Source: Rhodothermaceae bacterium (GTDB lineage Bacteria > Bacteroidota > Rhodothermia > Rhodothermales > Bin80). From it: DNA of 64,000 nucleotides. A program made the translations under genes and the position numbers. The notes beneath the pieces were generated by a model. It was not told the DNA's origin, did not search any database, and saw only the letters and a program-made list of their open reading frames with translations. This document shows positions 1-9,238 of the stretch, one piece after another (position 1 is the stretch's first letter; the number at the start of each line of letters is the position of its first letter). Location: NCBI GenBank assembly GCA_009841335.1, contig VXLY01000079.1, positions 62,001 to 126,000 on the forward strand. The letters run 5' to 3'.

Positions 1-1
1 G

Positions 2-2593
2 GCGTCCTCATACACCGCACGAATAAACAAGAACGGATCACGTTCGCGATTGCTGCGCAATACAGTTGATGGACTCGCTTTCAGTTATTCACACGCAGAT
101 ACCGAAGGACGCACACCCACGCAGTCCTTTCGAAACTCCTGGCGGTGGAATTCTTCACTGAGTTATCGTCTACAAGTACGCAACCCACGCGTGTTGCGAC
201 TGTTTTCGTGGCTGGAGGAGGTACCTGTGCTGAAGCTGTTAAGCAGTATTGGTCTCAACTACCTGCCCACTTCATTGGATTACAGCTTGACTGCGAATCG
301 TGCATTCAGCTCTTCAAAGCAACGCCCCGATCCGGTTCGTCGACGAGGCTCTGAGTTGCCTCTGGATGTACAATTCCCCGTTCGCCCACAGCACCAGTTC
401 ACTCATTCCCGAACCTTCGGATTCCAGTACAACCCGTTCGGGTTTCTGAATCTGACTATTAATTCAAGCACGAACCAGAGCCTGAATGCAATTGGGGTAG
501 ACACACTTTACTCCGTCATTCTTGTCGATTCCACTGGAGCAGAGTCCCGACTTGATGATACATCTCTGGCCTCGCTGATCGAAGAAGGAATAATTGATAA
601 ATCACAGATCGGGTCGAGCGCATTTGAACTCACCGGTCTGCGGCATCGCAAATTTGGACCGGTGTTCAGACAGGCACTCGGGGGCGGCGTACCAGGTGGG
701 CCCTCTGTCCGCCCGGAATCTTATAGCTCCCAACTAAACGCAACCTTTCGCCCACGCCTTCAGCGTTATAGGGCCCTGTCCTGGGTGCAGGTGCAGGATA
801 TGACCTACGCAGCAAACTTTAGCTGGTCAAACGGATCAGTAGGCAACAACACCGGGGCTCGGATCAGCACGAACATTTCTCTCCGAGCAGGTCTTAGCCT
901 GCGCCCACAGGATTTGTTTGAAAAGTTTGGCTTCTATCAGCGACTCCAGAATTCGCAGCGCGCTGCCGAGGCTGCTGCGCAGTCTCGCCGCCAACAAAAA
1001 GAGACTGAACGAAGGGAGCGTCGTGAGCAGAGACGCAGAGAAAGAGAATTAGAACGTCAAAGAGCCGAGATAGCCGACACCACTACCACACAAGAGGTAC
1101 CTGACGTCGAATTAGACGATCCCGACGACACGCCGTCCATTGATATACCGGCATTTGATGAGCCCCAAACCCTGACAGAAGACACCACACGCGGACGAAG
1201 ATTCCAGTTTCCCCCAGGCCTGACCCCCAAAGCACTCACACGTCGATTGCTACTCGCCATCACAGGCGTCCGGGATTTATCAGTGAGCTATACTGGAGCA
1301 CGCCAGACTTCGGCCAATAACATCGGCCGCCTGGACGAAAACGGAACCGTACAGGTCAACTACAGACTGCGTGATGCGGTGCTCGACGGTGAGGGGCCCT
1401 CACTTAGATACAGGCTGGGACTTGATCGTACTATCTCACCCGAACAAGGCCGTATCCTCAACGAACGTCTACAGGTTACCGATGCACTCAACGATGTGAA
1501 TCGGTGGTCTGCCCAGACCTCACTCAACCTGTCATCCAGCCTACGGATCTCACTCAACTGGAGAATGGAAAACGGCGACCGAGAGAATCTCACCTACCGA
1601 ATCCTAGACGACGGGCAACCCGGGGCAGATACAACCCGCAGCGGTAACATTTCCATATCCGCCTGGGCGCTTGGCGCCTCCTACAGAGATCTATTTGTGG
1701 CACAACTGGAGCAGTTCCGCGCAGACTGTGGAGAAGCCTGTGTATCAGACGGCATATTGCCCGACACACTTTTCTCATCTGCCCTGACAAATCGACTCGT
1801 GTACGAAGATTTTCGGTCAAGTTATCTTACGCTTGGAGCTGGGGGCACCATGCCCTTCCCACTGCCGAGTTGGAACGTCACATACTCAGGAATTTCCAAG
1901 TGGCCAATCATTCGAAGAATCGCGCAATCGGCTACGTTACGTCATAGCTATACCGCCGATTTCTCGTCAGACTTCAGATCTAATCTCCGTGGCGGCCAAC
2001 AGGATGCTTTTCGCCTGGCAACCGGTCCTGTTATCGCGTTTACTATTCCATCGGAGGAAATTGATGCAGCACGACTCAACGAACGATTCCAGCCATTAAT
2101 TGCGATAGATCTTTCTTTCAAGGGCAGTATTCAGACCAGTGTAGCGTGGAATAAGTCAAATTCTTACTCCCTAAGTACGACCAACAATGTGGTCAACGAA
2201 AATCGGACCAACGAGATCTCAATTACTGCATCCTGGGCCAAAACCGGAATGCGGCTCCCATTCCTGCGCCGGACACTCAACAACCGAATCAACATGTCCA
2301 TTACAATTTCCAGATCCGCTAACGATGACCGCAGCTTTTACATCCGCCGGGCAATGGAATTTGCAGCGGTTGATCGAGAATTTGATATTGCGCGCGCACT
2401 AGATGAGCCTTTTGTGGACGTCCTGACCAGTACGTCCAGGATACAGGCACAGCCCAAGATTGGCTATCAATTCAGCAATGTCGTTTCGGCTGATCTGTTT
2501 GTTGAGTACGAGGATTTTATTGGAGACAGTCGACGACTTCCCTATACTAAGATTAACGGCGGATTTAATCTCCGCGTAAACTTTTCACACTAA
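2..2593 (+). CDS. sprA: Cell-surface protein SprA, C-terminal part (T9SS outer-membrane translocon), partial
   Basis: The frame is open from the window edge, so the 5' part of the gene is missing; about 863 residues remain of a family usually above 2,000. The text resembles the C-terminal region of SprA, the giant outer-membrane barrel through which type IX secretion substrates leave the cell: long runs of amphipathic strands rich in Asn, Ser, Arg and aromatics, with stretches such as FGFQYNPFGFLNLT and the ending NGGFNLRVNFSH. A very charged Arg/Glu/Gln segment encoded at about 957-1085 (RRERREQRRRERELE) is probably a coiled-coil insertion. The stop lies one base before the lipB start. A T9SS sorting domain at the other end of the window fits this call. 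Recognition is by family resemblance, not by alignment. Confidence 0.8.
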   Translation, partial: ASSYTARINKNGSRSRLLRNTVDGLAFSYSHADTEGRTPTQSFRNSWRWNSSLSYRLQVRNPRVLRLFSWLEEVPVLKLLSSIGLNYLPTSLDYSLTANRAFSSSKQRPDPVRRRGSELPLDVQFPVRPQHQFTHSRTFGFQYNPFGFLNLTINSSTNQSLNAIGVDTLYSVILVDSTGAESRLDDTSLASLIEEGIIDKSQIGSSAFELTGLRHRKFGPVFRQALGGGVPGGPSVRPESYSSQLNATFRPRLQRYRALSWVQVQDMTYAANFSWSNGSVGNNTGARISTNISLRAGLSLRPQDLFEKFGFYQRLQNSQRAAEAAAQSRRQQKETERRERREQRRRERELERQRAEIADTTTTQEVPDVELDDPDDTPSIDIPAFDEPQTLTEDTTRGRRFQFPPGLTPKALTRRLLLAITGVRDLSVSYTGARQTSANNIGRLDENGTVQVNYRLRDAVLDGEGPSLRYRLGLDRTISPEQGRILNERLQVTDALNDVNRWSAQTSLNLSSSLRISLNWRMENGDRENLTYRILDDGQPGADTTRSGNISISAWALGASYRDLFVAQLEQFRADCGEACVSDGILPDTLFSSALTNRLVYEDFRSSYLTLGAGGTMPFPLPSWNVTYSGISKWPIIRRIAQSATLRHSYTADFSSDFRSNLRGGQQDAFRLATGPVIAFTIPSEEIDAARLNERFQPLIAIDLSFKGSIQTSVAWNKSNSYSLSTTNNVVNENRTNEISITASWAKTGMRLPFLRRTLNNRINMSITISRSANDDRSFYIRRAMEFAAVDREFDIARALDEPFVDVLTSTSRIQAQPKIGYQFSNVVSADLFVEYEDFIGDSRRLPYTKINGGFNLRVNFSH

Positions 2594-2594
2594 A

Positions 2595-3359
2595 GTGTCT
2601 GGACCAGAAACGGCAGTAATTTATCACCTGGGTCGTGTGGCTTACCGGCCTGCCTGGGCACTCCAGGAAGCGATCAAAGATCGCCATATCCAAGCCAAGA
2701 GAAGTGGAGAGTATCTACCCCACGTCATGCTTTTACTCGAGCACCCCCCGGTCTTCACCATGGGCAAAAGTGGTAACGACCAGCATCTTCTTGCTCCGGG
2801 GGATGCGGAAGTGGTCTACATTGATCGTGGAGGGGATGTGACCTACCACGGTCCAGGTCAGCTGGTAGCGTACTTCTTATTGGATCTGGACCGGCTATAC
2901 CGCGACCTGCACCGATTCATGCGAGACTTGGAGGAGATCGTCCTTCGCACTCTCAACGAGTTTGGCTTGACAGGATTCCGTGTGCCCAAGCGAACGGGGG
3001 TGTGGGTCGGCGAGGAAGGCACTGAGCGAAAGGTCTGCGCATTTGGTATCCATGTCAGCCGCTGGGTGACCACGCATGGACTCGCATTGAATATTGATCC
3101 GGACTTGCAATACTTTAGCAGAATTACTCCTTGCGGCATCGCCGACCGTGGGATAACCTCAATGGTTAAGGAGTTGGGGAAATCCTGTGATACCAATGCC
3201 GTTGCACGTTCAATATCGTACCATTTCGACGCAGTGTTTGGAATACTGTCGCAAGAGCTTAGCGGAGCGGCAGCGTACGAACACTTGGAGAATCTGCTGG
3301 ATCAAAAAGGCATGATCCAGGACCTAGCCCAACAACCAATAATGGCGGTGGAAAAATGA
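2595..3359 (+). CDS. lipB: Octanoyl-[acyl-carrier-protein]:protein N-octanoyltransferase LipB
   Basis: Transfers octanoate from acyl carrier protein to lipoyl domains, the first step of lipoate synthesis, in the cytoplasm. At 254 aa it is slightly longer than typical LipB. The family signature GGDVTYHGPGQLVAY is near residues 79-93, the conserved Lys lies in ERKVCAFGIHVSRW near residue 146, and the catalytic Cys is in ITPCGIADRGITSM near residue 180. The start is GTG, one base after the sprA stop, with no Shine-Dalgarno sequence. The last four bases overlap the next gene (ATGA), so the two are probably translationally coupled. The C-terminal 30 residues are not recognisable LipB. Confidence 0.95.
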   Translation: MSGPETAVIYHLGRVAYRPAWALQEAIKDRHIQAKRSGEYLPHVMLLLEHPPVFTMGKSGNDQHLLAPGDAEVVYIDRGGDVTYHGPGQLVAYFLLDLDRLYRDLHRFMRDLEEIVLRTLNEFGLTGFRVPKRTGVWVGEEGTERKVCAFGIHVSRWVTTHGLALNIDPDLQYFSRITPCGIADRGITSMVKELGKSCDTNAVARSISYHFDAVFGILSQELSGAAAYEHLENLLDQKGMIQDLAQQPIMAVEK

Positions 3360-3709
3360 AAGATTCCTTAATGGAAGAATTTGCAACTGGCTTACTCCAC
3401 CAGTGGCTCCAGAATGTTTCCGAAGAGGACCTCTCATTTGCAGAAGTCTTGCTGTACGATCCGGACAGCATGAAGGAGAAATATTCAGCCAGCTATTCTT
3501 CCGAGGACCAAGCCTACATTCTCTACCGAACATGCGAGTGGGAGGACGTGTTTGAGGCCTCCGAGCTTGTTTTTTCCAGCGTCATTGAGGAATTCGAAAG
3601 CTCAAAGGACGCGTCTGATATTTGCAATTCAATTGTCCGATTGGCCGAAGAAGAGCGACTCCTGCCATTACTCACCAGATGTGACGTCAGTGAGGAGATT
3701 GATCAGTAG
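3356..3709 (+). CDS. Small acidic hypothetical protein coupled to lipB
   Basis: Not recognised. 117 aa, strongly acidic, without signal peptide or membrane segment and probably all-helical (for example SVIEEFESSKDASDICNSIV). It starts inside the end of lipB through an ATGA overlap and has a GGTGGA purine run just upstream, one of the few Shine-Dalgarno-like sequences in the window. It ends 11 bp before the stop of the convergent lipoprotein gene. Its strict coupling to lipB is the only functional hint; a role near lipoylated enzymes would be a guess. Confidence 0.65.
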   Translation: MKDSLMEEFATGLLHQWLQNVSEEDLSFAEVLLYDPDSMKEKYSASYSSEDQAYILYRTCEWEDVFEASELVFSSVIEEFESSKDASDICNSIVRLAEEERLLPLLTRCDVSEEIDQ

Positions 3710-3720
3710 GAATCTCGATA

Positions 3721-4227
3721 CTAATCTGACTCAGTGTACTTCACCTCGAATGGTATAACTGAATCATTGAGTTTTAGCGTGTAGTGTCCCTGTACAAAAC
3801 CGTCCTCCAACATCAAGTAGAGCCTGTAGGGTCTGCGTACGCTTGCGCACACGCGCGACTGTGGTCTGCGCATTTGTAAGGTTGCCGTTACCATATTCCC
3901 TGCTCTTTCCTGGTCAAAGGCATGTAATTCCATGCATGCATCCGGAAGGCTGCCCTTCACCAAAACCTCTACAAATACCGTATCGGTTTGCAATTGCATA
4001 AGGTCCGGACGTACGATAACGTGATCAAAGGTCGCAGGGAAGTAGGCAAATTCCAACTCTTCTTCAGGTACGCTGATCGTAACAGCATTATATCCATCAG
4101 GAGCCTGGCCCTCATAGCGATGGCCGAAGCTCATATCTGGATCTGCTGGGTCTGTGGCGGCAGGTCCACTGCATGCCGCAAAAAACCCTAGGCAGGCAAC
4201 CACAAAAAATGTGAGGCATACCCTCAT
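3721..4227 (-). CDS. Lipoprotein with a two-cysteine beta domain, unknown function
   Basis: 168 aa. A hydrophobic signal ends in a lipobox (FFAAC, Cys at about residue 19), so a lipid-anchored envelope protein is predicted. The C-terminal half has a pattern I associate with an uncharacterised lipoprotein domain: G-x-LPDxC, then a strand region with NMVTATLQ, a second Cys before a Pro-rich turn, and a final GHYTLKLN strand. The two cysteines could form a disulfide. It overlaps the rsfS stop by ATGA and is the last gene of a four-gene leftward group. No enzymatic motif is visible. Confidence 0.75.
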   Translation of the reverse strand: MRVCLTFFVVACLGFFAACSGPAATDPADPDMSFGHRYEGQAPDGYNAVTISVPEEELEFAYFPATFDHVIVRPDLMQLQTDTVFVEVLVKGSLPDACMELHAFDQERAGNMVTATLQMRRPQSRVCASVRRPYRLYLMLEDGFVQGHYTLKLNDSVIPFEVKYTESD

Positions 4228-4661
4228 GGATTAAGGATGGTAACGGGGTGGTCACCAACTATCTCGGTTGGAGCATCACTCCAGAGCCGCTCAAGGTCAT
4301 AAAACGCGCGCCTCTCGGGTGTGAATATGTGCACCACAAGATCTACGTAATCAAGCAAAACCCACTGGCGATGTTCCGCCCCTTCGACATGCCAGGGTAG
4401 CTCATTACATTCGTGTTTTAGCCGGGTCTGAACGGATTCTGTGATGGCCTTGACCTGAAGGTCGGATGTAGCTGAGCACAATACAAAATAGTCTGCGAGA
4501 CCACTGGTCGCGCGCATATCCATAGTGACCACGTCATGAGCTTTTTTTTCCTGTATTGCTACTATAGCTTCTCGTGCAAGAACCTTCGCAGGTACTGAAC
4601 CTGTACGTTGTTTGTCAAGTTCTGGTGTGGGAATGAGCGATGATGGCTCAGTTACTGTCAT
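4224..4661 (-). CDS. rsfS: Ribosomal silencing factor RsfS (Iojap family)
   Basis: RsfS binds ribosomal protein uL14 on the large subunit and blocks subunit joining when nutrients are low. 145 aa, normal for the family. The Iojap domain spans about residues 28-130, with the hallmarks DMRATSGLADYFVLCSATSD, WHVEGAEHRQWVLLDYVD and VHIFTPERRAFYDLERLW. The N-terminal ~25 residues are extra and polar. It overlaps the 3' end of the LytR_C gene by 14 bp and the next lipoprotein gene by 4 bp, so the three are probably one transcript. Pairing of rsfS with a LytR-type gene is common in bacteria. Confidence 0.93.
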   Translation of the reverse strand: MTVTEPSSLIPTPELDKQRTGSVPAKVLAREAIVAIQEKKAHDVVTMDMRATSGLADYFVLCSATSDLQVKAITESVQTRLKHECNELPWHVEGAEHRQWVLLDYVDLVVHIFTPERRAFYDLERLWSDAPTEIVGDHPVTILNP

Positions 4662-5166
4662 GCAAATCTGGAATATCGGAGGAATTTGTTGTTTCGCTGA
4701 ATGGAGGAATCATTCCATAATCTTTACCAATGATTATGGAAACGTCAAGATGAAACTCATCACGCACATCTTTGCTGATACGATCCTGCGGCAACCCGAG
4801 AGATGCAGCCACCTGCTGTGCGATAGCCAAATTATCAATCCGATCGACAATGATCGTCTTCTCAACATCAAATGATCTGTGATTGCCCACCCCTACAACA
4901 TCATACCCTTTCGATCTCAAGTATCCCCGCATTCGTTCAGCTACACCATTAACACCTACGCCATTACGGACTTCTACCTGATACATATCGGTAGTGCCCG
5001 GGTAATCAGAGATTTCGCCAGAAGAGGCCACCTGGACGGGGAAAAGGACAGCATTCCTCAGGAATGGAACGTTCGTAAAGGTAGACACGATCCCGACAAC
5101 AATCACCAATCCAACAAGGGCGGCAATTATATCAATGCAAAAAGCTTTTAGGCGACTCATCCGCAC
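4648..5166 (-). CDS. Membrane-anchored LytR C-terminal-domain protein
   Basis: 172 aa. One N-terminal membrane helix (about residues 9-31, IIAALVGLVIVVGIVSTF) is followed by a linker and a LytR_C domain (about 60-155). Recognisable blocks are VEVRNGVGVNGVAERM, YLRSKGYDVVGVGNH and DVSIIIGKDY. It lacks the catalytic LytR-CpsA-Psr domain, so it is not itself a phosphotransferase; LytR_C alone is thought to bind wall or nascent glycan. The start could be residue 1 or 3, both ATG. It lies 15 bp downstream of a secreted-protein gene and overlaps rsfS. Confidence 0.85.
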   Translation of the reverse strand: MRMSRLKAFCIDIIAALVGLVIVVGIVSTFTNVPFLRNAVLFPVQVASSGEISDYPGTTDMYQVEVRNGVGVNGVAERMRGYLRSKGYDVVGVGNHRSFDVEKTIIVDRIDNLAIAQQVAASLGLPQDRISKDVRDEFHLDVSIIIGKDYGMIPPFSETTNSSDIPDLHDSN

Positions 5167-5181
5167 CTAGCTCACGAGACA

Positions 5182-5700
5182 TTAATACCAGGGATTCCTT
5201 CGAAACAGTCCAGTATGGCGGCGACTATATCCATAAGGTCCATAACCCATCATATTTTGGTATGCGTATGGATTCTGCCTGAATTGGAAGTGAACCTGAA
5301 CTTTTTCGGATGGCTTCCAGCCAATTTCGGCATTACGAAGAAACACCTGGGGTCGCTGCCGCCCAAAGCCATATTCCTGAGCCATTTGGTTCTGCGGGGA
5401 GTATGCAACCGCAACATCCATCCGTGCGGCTAGTTTGGGGCTGAATTGCCATGCCATCGTATTTGTGTACATGCCCATTGAATATCCATTGCCACCAAAG
5501 GACCCGGCAGTCATCTCAAAACTGTGACTCATTTGAAAAACACTCGGGTTGAATATCTTGCTCAGGAGTGCACCAGCCCGGTTCGACACATCATACACAC
5601 GGGTCTGGGGGAATGCATCCGGAATGGCTTCCCTAAACTGGGACTGAGCAGGCGATGCCAAAAAGGCCAGAGCAGCGATGAATAACAAGTTTCTACGCAT
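5182..5700 (-). CDS. Secreted or outer-membrane hypothetical protein
   Basis: 172 aa with a clear signal peptide (MRRNLLFIAALAFLASPAQS, cleavage after about residue 20). The mature part shows alternating strand patterns (AARMDVAVAYSP, VFLRNAEIGWKP, VQVHFQFRQNP) and a Tyr/Gly/Met-rich tail ending in FRRNPWY. This suggests a small outer-membrane barrel or surface protein. No named family is recognised. It is first in a leftward group with the LytR_C gene, rsfS and a lipoprotein, and is divergent from the chorismate mutase gene. Confidence 0.7.
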   Translation of the reverse strand: MRRNLLFIAALAFLASPAQSQFREAIPDAFPQTRVYDVSNRAGALLSKIFNPSVFQMSHSFEMTAGSFGGNGYSMGMYTNTMAWQFSPKLAARMDVAVAYSPQNQMAQEYGFGRQRPQVFLRNAEIGWKPSEKVQVHFQFRQNPYAYQNMMGYGPYGYSRRHTGLFRRNPWY

Positions 5701-5820
5701 TACACAGTCTATCTTCGGTTAAGAGAGTTTAAGGCGTGTCTCGTAATCAATACCTTGAGATCACAGTTTTGTTGCACGGCTTGCATGCTTAATTTATAAA
5801 CTGTACCTGAAATATACACC

Positions 5821-6135
5821 ATGAAACCTGCACCGTCTCAAGCTGTCTCCAAAGAAGATTTGGGCCCACTCCGAGAACAAATTGATAAGCTTGACCAAGA
5901 ATTGGTGAAAATATTTAACGAGCGCTCTCATGTGGCGAATAAAATCGGACATGTCAAGCAGCAACTTGGACTCCCTGTTTACGATCCTGCCAGAGAAAAA
6001 GAAGTCTTGGAAAATGTCATTCGAGCCAACCCAGGACCACTCCCGCCGGACGCTATTCAACGACTCTTTGAACGTGTAATTGATGAGACGCGTTCACTGG
6101 AGCGTCAAAAATATCAGCGGAGAACAAAGCGGTAG
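5821..6135 (+). CDS. Chorismate mutase, AroQ type, monofunctional
   Basis: Converts chorismate to prephenate, the branch point to Phe and Tyr. 104 aa, a single AroQ helical domain. The expected active-site positions are seen: Arg in LREQIDKLDQEL, Arg in FNERSHVANK, Lys in GHVKQ, the D-x-A-REKEV helix and a final helix with RVIDETRSLE. It is not fused to prephenate dehydratase or DAHP synthase as in many species. It is followed after 2 bp by mltG, so the two are co-transcribed without an obvious functional link. Confidence 0.92.
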   Translation: MKPAPSQAVSKEDLGPLREQIDKLDQELVKIFNERSHVANKIGHVKQQLGLPVYDPAREKEVLENVIRANPGPLPPDAIQRLFERVIDETRSLERQKYQRRTKR

Positions 6136-6137
6136 CA

Positions 6138-7175
6138 ATGCTAAGAAACCGAATATTTGTATTCAGTATTGTGGTTATCGTTGGGCTAGGTGCAGGAGGA
6201 AGCTGGCTTATCTGGGCTCCAAACACTCCGTCCTTTGACGGTGATCGGGCATTGCATATTCCTCGGGGAAGCGTTTTTGTCAATGTCGTCGACTCACTTG
6301 AAAGCCGGGAACTGATCAAGTACTCCTGGAGCTTCCGTCTGGTAGCCCACGCAACTGGCTGGAAGGATCAAATCAAGGCGGGACACTATGTTTTTTCGTC
6401 GGGAGAATCGAACTTCAGTCTACTGCAAACCATAAGGAAAGGGCTGCAAACCCCCGTATCTCTAAGGATCCCCGCCGGATCCAGACGCGACAGGATTGCA
6501 CGTTCGGCAGCTGCCAACATGGCGTTCGACGCAGGCGATTTTATGGCTGCTCTCAGTGATACTTCGCTGGCAACCTCGCTCGGTACAGACACCCTGCACT
6601 TATTCAGCTACATGTTACCCGATACTTACAGCTTCTACTGGTTGACCGAAGCGACCGATGTTGTGCGACGTATTAAGCGGGAGTTTGATGAGTTTTATGA
6701 AAAAGAGGCAACAAGTAACGCGACCACACTTGGACTTACGCGTGATGAAGTGGTAAGCCTGGCTGCAATTGTTGAATGGGAAACGCGTGTAAACGAAGAA
6801 AAATCTCGTGTGGCTGGTGTGTACCTGAATCGCCTGCGAAGACACTGGCCCCTGCAGGCCGATCCAACAGTACAATATGCGCTGATTGAACTTGAGGGCG
6901 GCAGACGTCGCCTGTTTTTTCGTGACTATAGAATTAATCACCCCTACAACACATACCTTTACCAGGGGCTTCCGCCAGGTCCCATAACAAATCCTTCGCG
7001 ATCATCCCTGATAAAGACCGCACAGGCAGAAAAACACGACTACATGTTCTTTGTGGCTAGCCCAAATGGTGGCCATACGTTTAACGTAGACTTACGCAGC
7101 CATAACCGGGATGCCAATATACTGCGCCGCTACTTGGCACAGCGCCGACGTGAGAGGGCAAACGCAGAGGACTGA
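6138..7175 (+). CDS. mltG: Endolytic murein transglycosylase MltG
   Basis: Cleaves nascent peptidoglycan strands at the inner membrane and so sets glycan length. 345 aa. One N-terminal membrane helix (about residues 5-27) is followed by a LysM-like subdomain and the YceG domain. The catalytic Glu is at about residue 213 in AAIVEWETRV, followed by KSRVAGVYLNRLRR and LQADPTVQYAL. The C-terminal blocks NTYLYQGLPPGPITNPS and FVASPNGGHTFN are typical. The start codon is 2 bp after the chorismate mutase stop. Confidence 0.95.
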   Translation: MLRNRIFVFSIVVIVGLGAGGSWLIWAPNTPSFDGDRALHIPRGSVFVNVVDSLESRELIKYSWSFRLVAHATGWKDQIKAGHYVFSSGESNFSLLQTIRKGLQTPVSLRIPAGSRRDRIARSAAANMAFDAGDFMAALSDTSLATSLGTDTLHLFSYMLPDTYSFYWLTEATDVVRRIKREFDEFYEKEATSNATTLGLTRDEVVSLAAIVEWETRVNEEKSRVAGVYLNRLRRHWPLQADPTVQYALIELEGGRRRLFFRDYRINHPYNTYLYQGLPPGPITNPSRSSLIKTAQAEKHDYMFFVASPNGGHTFNVDLRSHNRDANILRRYLAQRRRERANAED

Positions 7176-7249
7176 CCCGACCGCCCACTTAATGGACCTG
7201 CTTTGGGCTGAACACTGAATCGCATTTACGTGTAGTATCTTCAGCGTTC

Positions 7250-8242
7250 ATGTACTTGAAAACCGCACTCGCTTTCATTGGCGGCCTACTCGGCATTTGC
7301 ATAGTTGTGATTGCCGCGTACCTTGTCCCGAATTATCGGGCATGGGTTTCCGGCATTGAACAGCCTTTGACTGAGCATCACGTAGTCGTGGCGACTGCTC
7401 CCGGGAATAGCGCGTTGATTGAAAAACTGCAACGGACCCTGCTGCTCAATGGAAGCGAAATTCACGATCGACTGGATCTTGCTGATCCGTCCGGTTCACG
7501 AAATCAGATTGGATTTCTGACCATCAACCCGTACGAGCCGGCCTACCAAGAGACCTATATTTATCCCGACTCGCTCCGGTATCCGATGCCAGACGATCCG
7601 CACAGTTTCGAACTGGCCGGGGACAGCCCTACGTTTGTCTTCCGCGGACAAGAGCCGGTTCTGCAATGGTACTCTTCGCTGAGCTCGAATACTGAAGTAT
7701 GTGCGGTCGGTTTTGTTGATTCCACCCGCGTCAGGTACCAACTGCGCACGTTTCCCGATCCAAACAGCGCGGTAAAGAACAACTTCATCATTACGCACCG
7801 CCATCACTGCGGCACGTGCTCATCTCTGCACGATCTTGCAATCTATCTGGAGAAGCCGGATCTCGTAGCTCCCGCGAAAAAATGTGCAAAGAAACTTAAG
7901 GTAGATGATATTAAGGCATGTTTGATGGAAGATGTGGGCCTAGGAGAGGATTGCTCCGAGACATGGACCTATAACGTGCTACACACTCGGCGTCACTGTA
8001 CAACGGCCTGCGTTGGATACTATGGATTGTGGAACGTGCTCACAAACAACATGAGTAAGCCTCCTACCAACGAACATGGAAACCTGAACCCATGTCTTGC
8101 CTGTGACGAATATACTTCAGGTCCCGGCTTCCAGTACGCAGCCGGCCGAACACGACGAGCTTCCGGTCTTGTATCAGCCATACCGCGCCCGGAGGCCGAC
8201 ATCTATAAGATTGATCACCAGCGCTATTTCAATTCCAAATGA
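7250..8242 (+). CDS. Membrane-anchored Cys-rich protein, unknown family
   Basis: 330 aa. One N-terminal membrane helix (about residues 7-26) and a large soluble part. The C-terminal half is Cys-rich, with cysteines near 151, 187, 190, 212, 224, 235, 250, 254, 282 and 285. They occur in THRHHCGTC, TRRHCTTAC and NPCLACDEYTSGPGF, followed by AAGRTRRASGL. The His/Cys clusters look like metal-binding or disulfide sites. I recall related uncharacterised proteins in algae and marine bacteria but cannot name the family. It starts 74 bp after mltG and has no close partner downstream. Function unknown. Confidence 0.8.
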   Translation: MYLKTALAFIGGLLGICIVVIAAYLVPNYRAWVSGIEQPLTEHHVVVATAPGNSALIEKLQRTLLLNGSEIHDRLDLADPSGSRNQIGFLTINPYEPAYQETYIYPDSLRYPMPDDPHSFELAGDSPTFVFRGQEPVLQWYSSLSSNTEVCAVGFVDSTRVRYQLRTFPDPNSAVKNNFIITHRHHCGTCSSLHDLAIYLEKPDLVAPAKKCAKKLKVDDIKACLMEDVGLGEDCSETWTYNVLHTRRHCTTACVGYYGLWNVLTNNMSKPPTNEHGNLNPCLACDEYTSGPGFQYAAGRTRRASGLVSAIPRPEADIYKIDHQRYFNSK

Positions 8243-8479
8243 CGACTTCTCCGGTCCTTCGGGGCGGATCACGGCAATTACGCGCCTGCGTAATTCGTCA
8301 GTAAAGAGGGGGATTTCATCCCGAACGCTCATGGAATTGAACAGCGAGGATGGTCACCTTATCCGGGTTCTTCCAGTGCAGTCAATGTCACGCAAATACA
8401 GGGACCATATTGATACCAGTGGGCCGAACAGTAACGGCCCCAATCCATCACCCCACAGCATTCCATACGTTAACCAAGG

Positions 8480-9238
8480 CTAGTGGACATAGCTGCCGGC
8501 ATTAACGTCAATTGATGTACCCGTCGCGTGATCTGCCAAACCACTTGCCAACAGCACGACGATTGGGGCAATATCCTCCGATTCAGTCAAGCTATTGAGC
8601 GCAAGATCTTGAACGACAAAGTCCTCTCCGTACGAATCAATTGCGTCTTGCGCCATGTCTGTACGAACAAAACCGGGGGCTACGACAAAGGCTGTAATCC
8701 CATCCTTGCCGTATGCGCGGGCGATACTGCGCGTCAGCGAAACAACCGCCCCCTTTGAAGCCGCATAGGTCATGTATTCTGGTGTATCTCCACGAAAAGC
8801 CGCACGTGATGCGATATTGACAATGCGACCCTGTCCCCGGGTCCGGTAATGCTGGATTACGAGGCGACACAGGAGCTCGGGGGCACGTGCATTAACCGCC
8901 ATGGTTTGCTCCCAAGCCTGAAGCCAGGTACCTGTCGGTGCCGCTGCATCAACCAACCGTGCGATACCCGCATTGTTGACCAAGACGTCGATGCAGCCAT
9001 ATTCTGATATCACATTCGCCACAAGCATCTCACAGGCTTGCACTGACGCCAAGTCAGCCTGAAACACACATGCCCGTTGACCCAGTTCGACAGCAACAGC
9101 TTCAGCCCGCAAGACATTTTCATTGCAGTGCACCGCAACCGTTGCCCCCGCTTCGGCAAGCCCTGTGGCAATTGCCTTTCCTATACCACGGCTTGCTCCC
9201 GTAACCAAGGCGACCTTACCTGTGAGATCAATTTTCAT
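8480..9238 (-). CDS. Short-chain dehydrogenase/reductase (FabG-like)
   Basis: 252 aa classical SDR using NAD(P). It has the Rossmann motif TGASRGIGKA at 14-23, NNAG at 88-91, Asn117 in MAVNARA, and the catalytic Ser144, Tyr158 and Lys162 in YMTYAASKGA. The C-terminus carries VAPGFVRTDM. The substrate cannot be told from sequence; 3-oxoacyl-ACP reductase-like and sugar/alcohol dehydrogenases share these motifs. It stands alone, with no acyl-carrier or fatty acid genes nearby, which argues against it being the main FabG. Followed downstream by a 237-bp spacer to the convergent Cys-rich gene. Confidence 0.9.
   Translation of the reverse strand: MKIDLTGKVALVTGASRGIGKAIATGLAEAGATVAVHCNENVLRAEAVAVELGQRACVFQADLASVQACEMLVANVISEYGCIDVLVNNAGIARLVDAAAPTGTWLQAWEQTMAVNARAPELLCRLVIQHYRTRGQGRIVNIASRAAFRGDTPEYMTYAASKGAVVSLTRSIARAYGKDGITAFVVAPGFVRTDMAQDAIDSYGEDFVVQDLALNSLTESEDIAPIVVLLASGLADHATGTSIDVNAGSYVH

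Noticed and set aside
8097-8483. 128-codon plus-strand frame crossing the end of the Cys-rich gene
   Set aside because: It overlaps the conserved 3' end of that gene in another frame and has no start context or domain.
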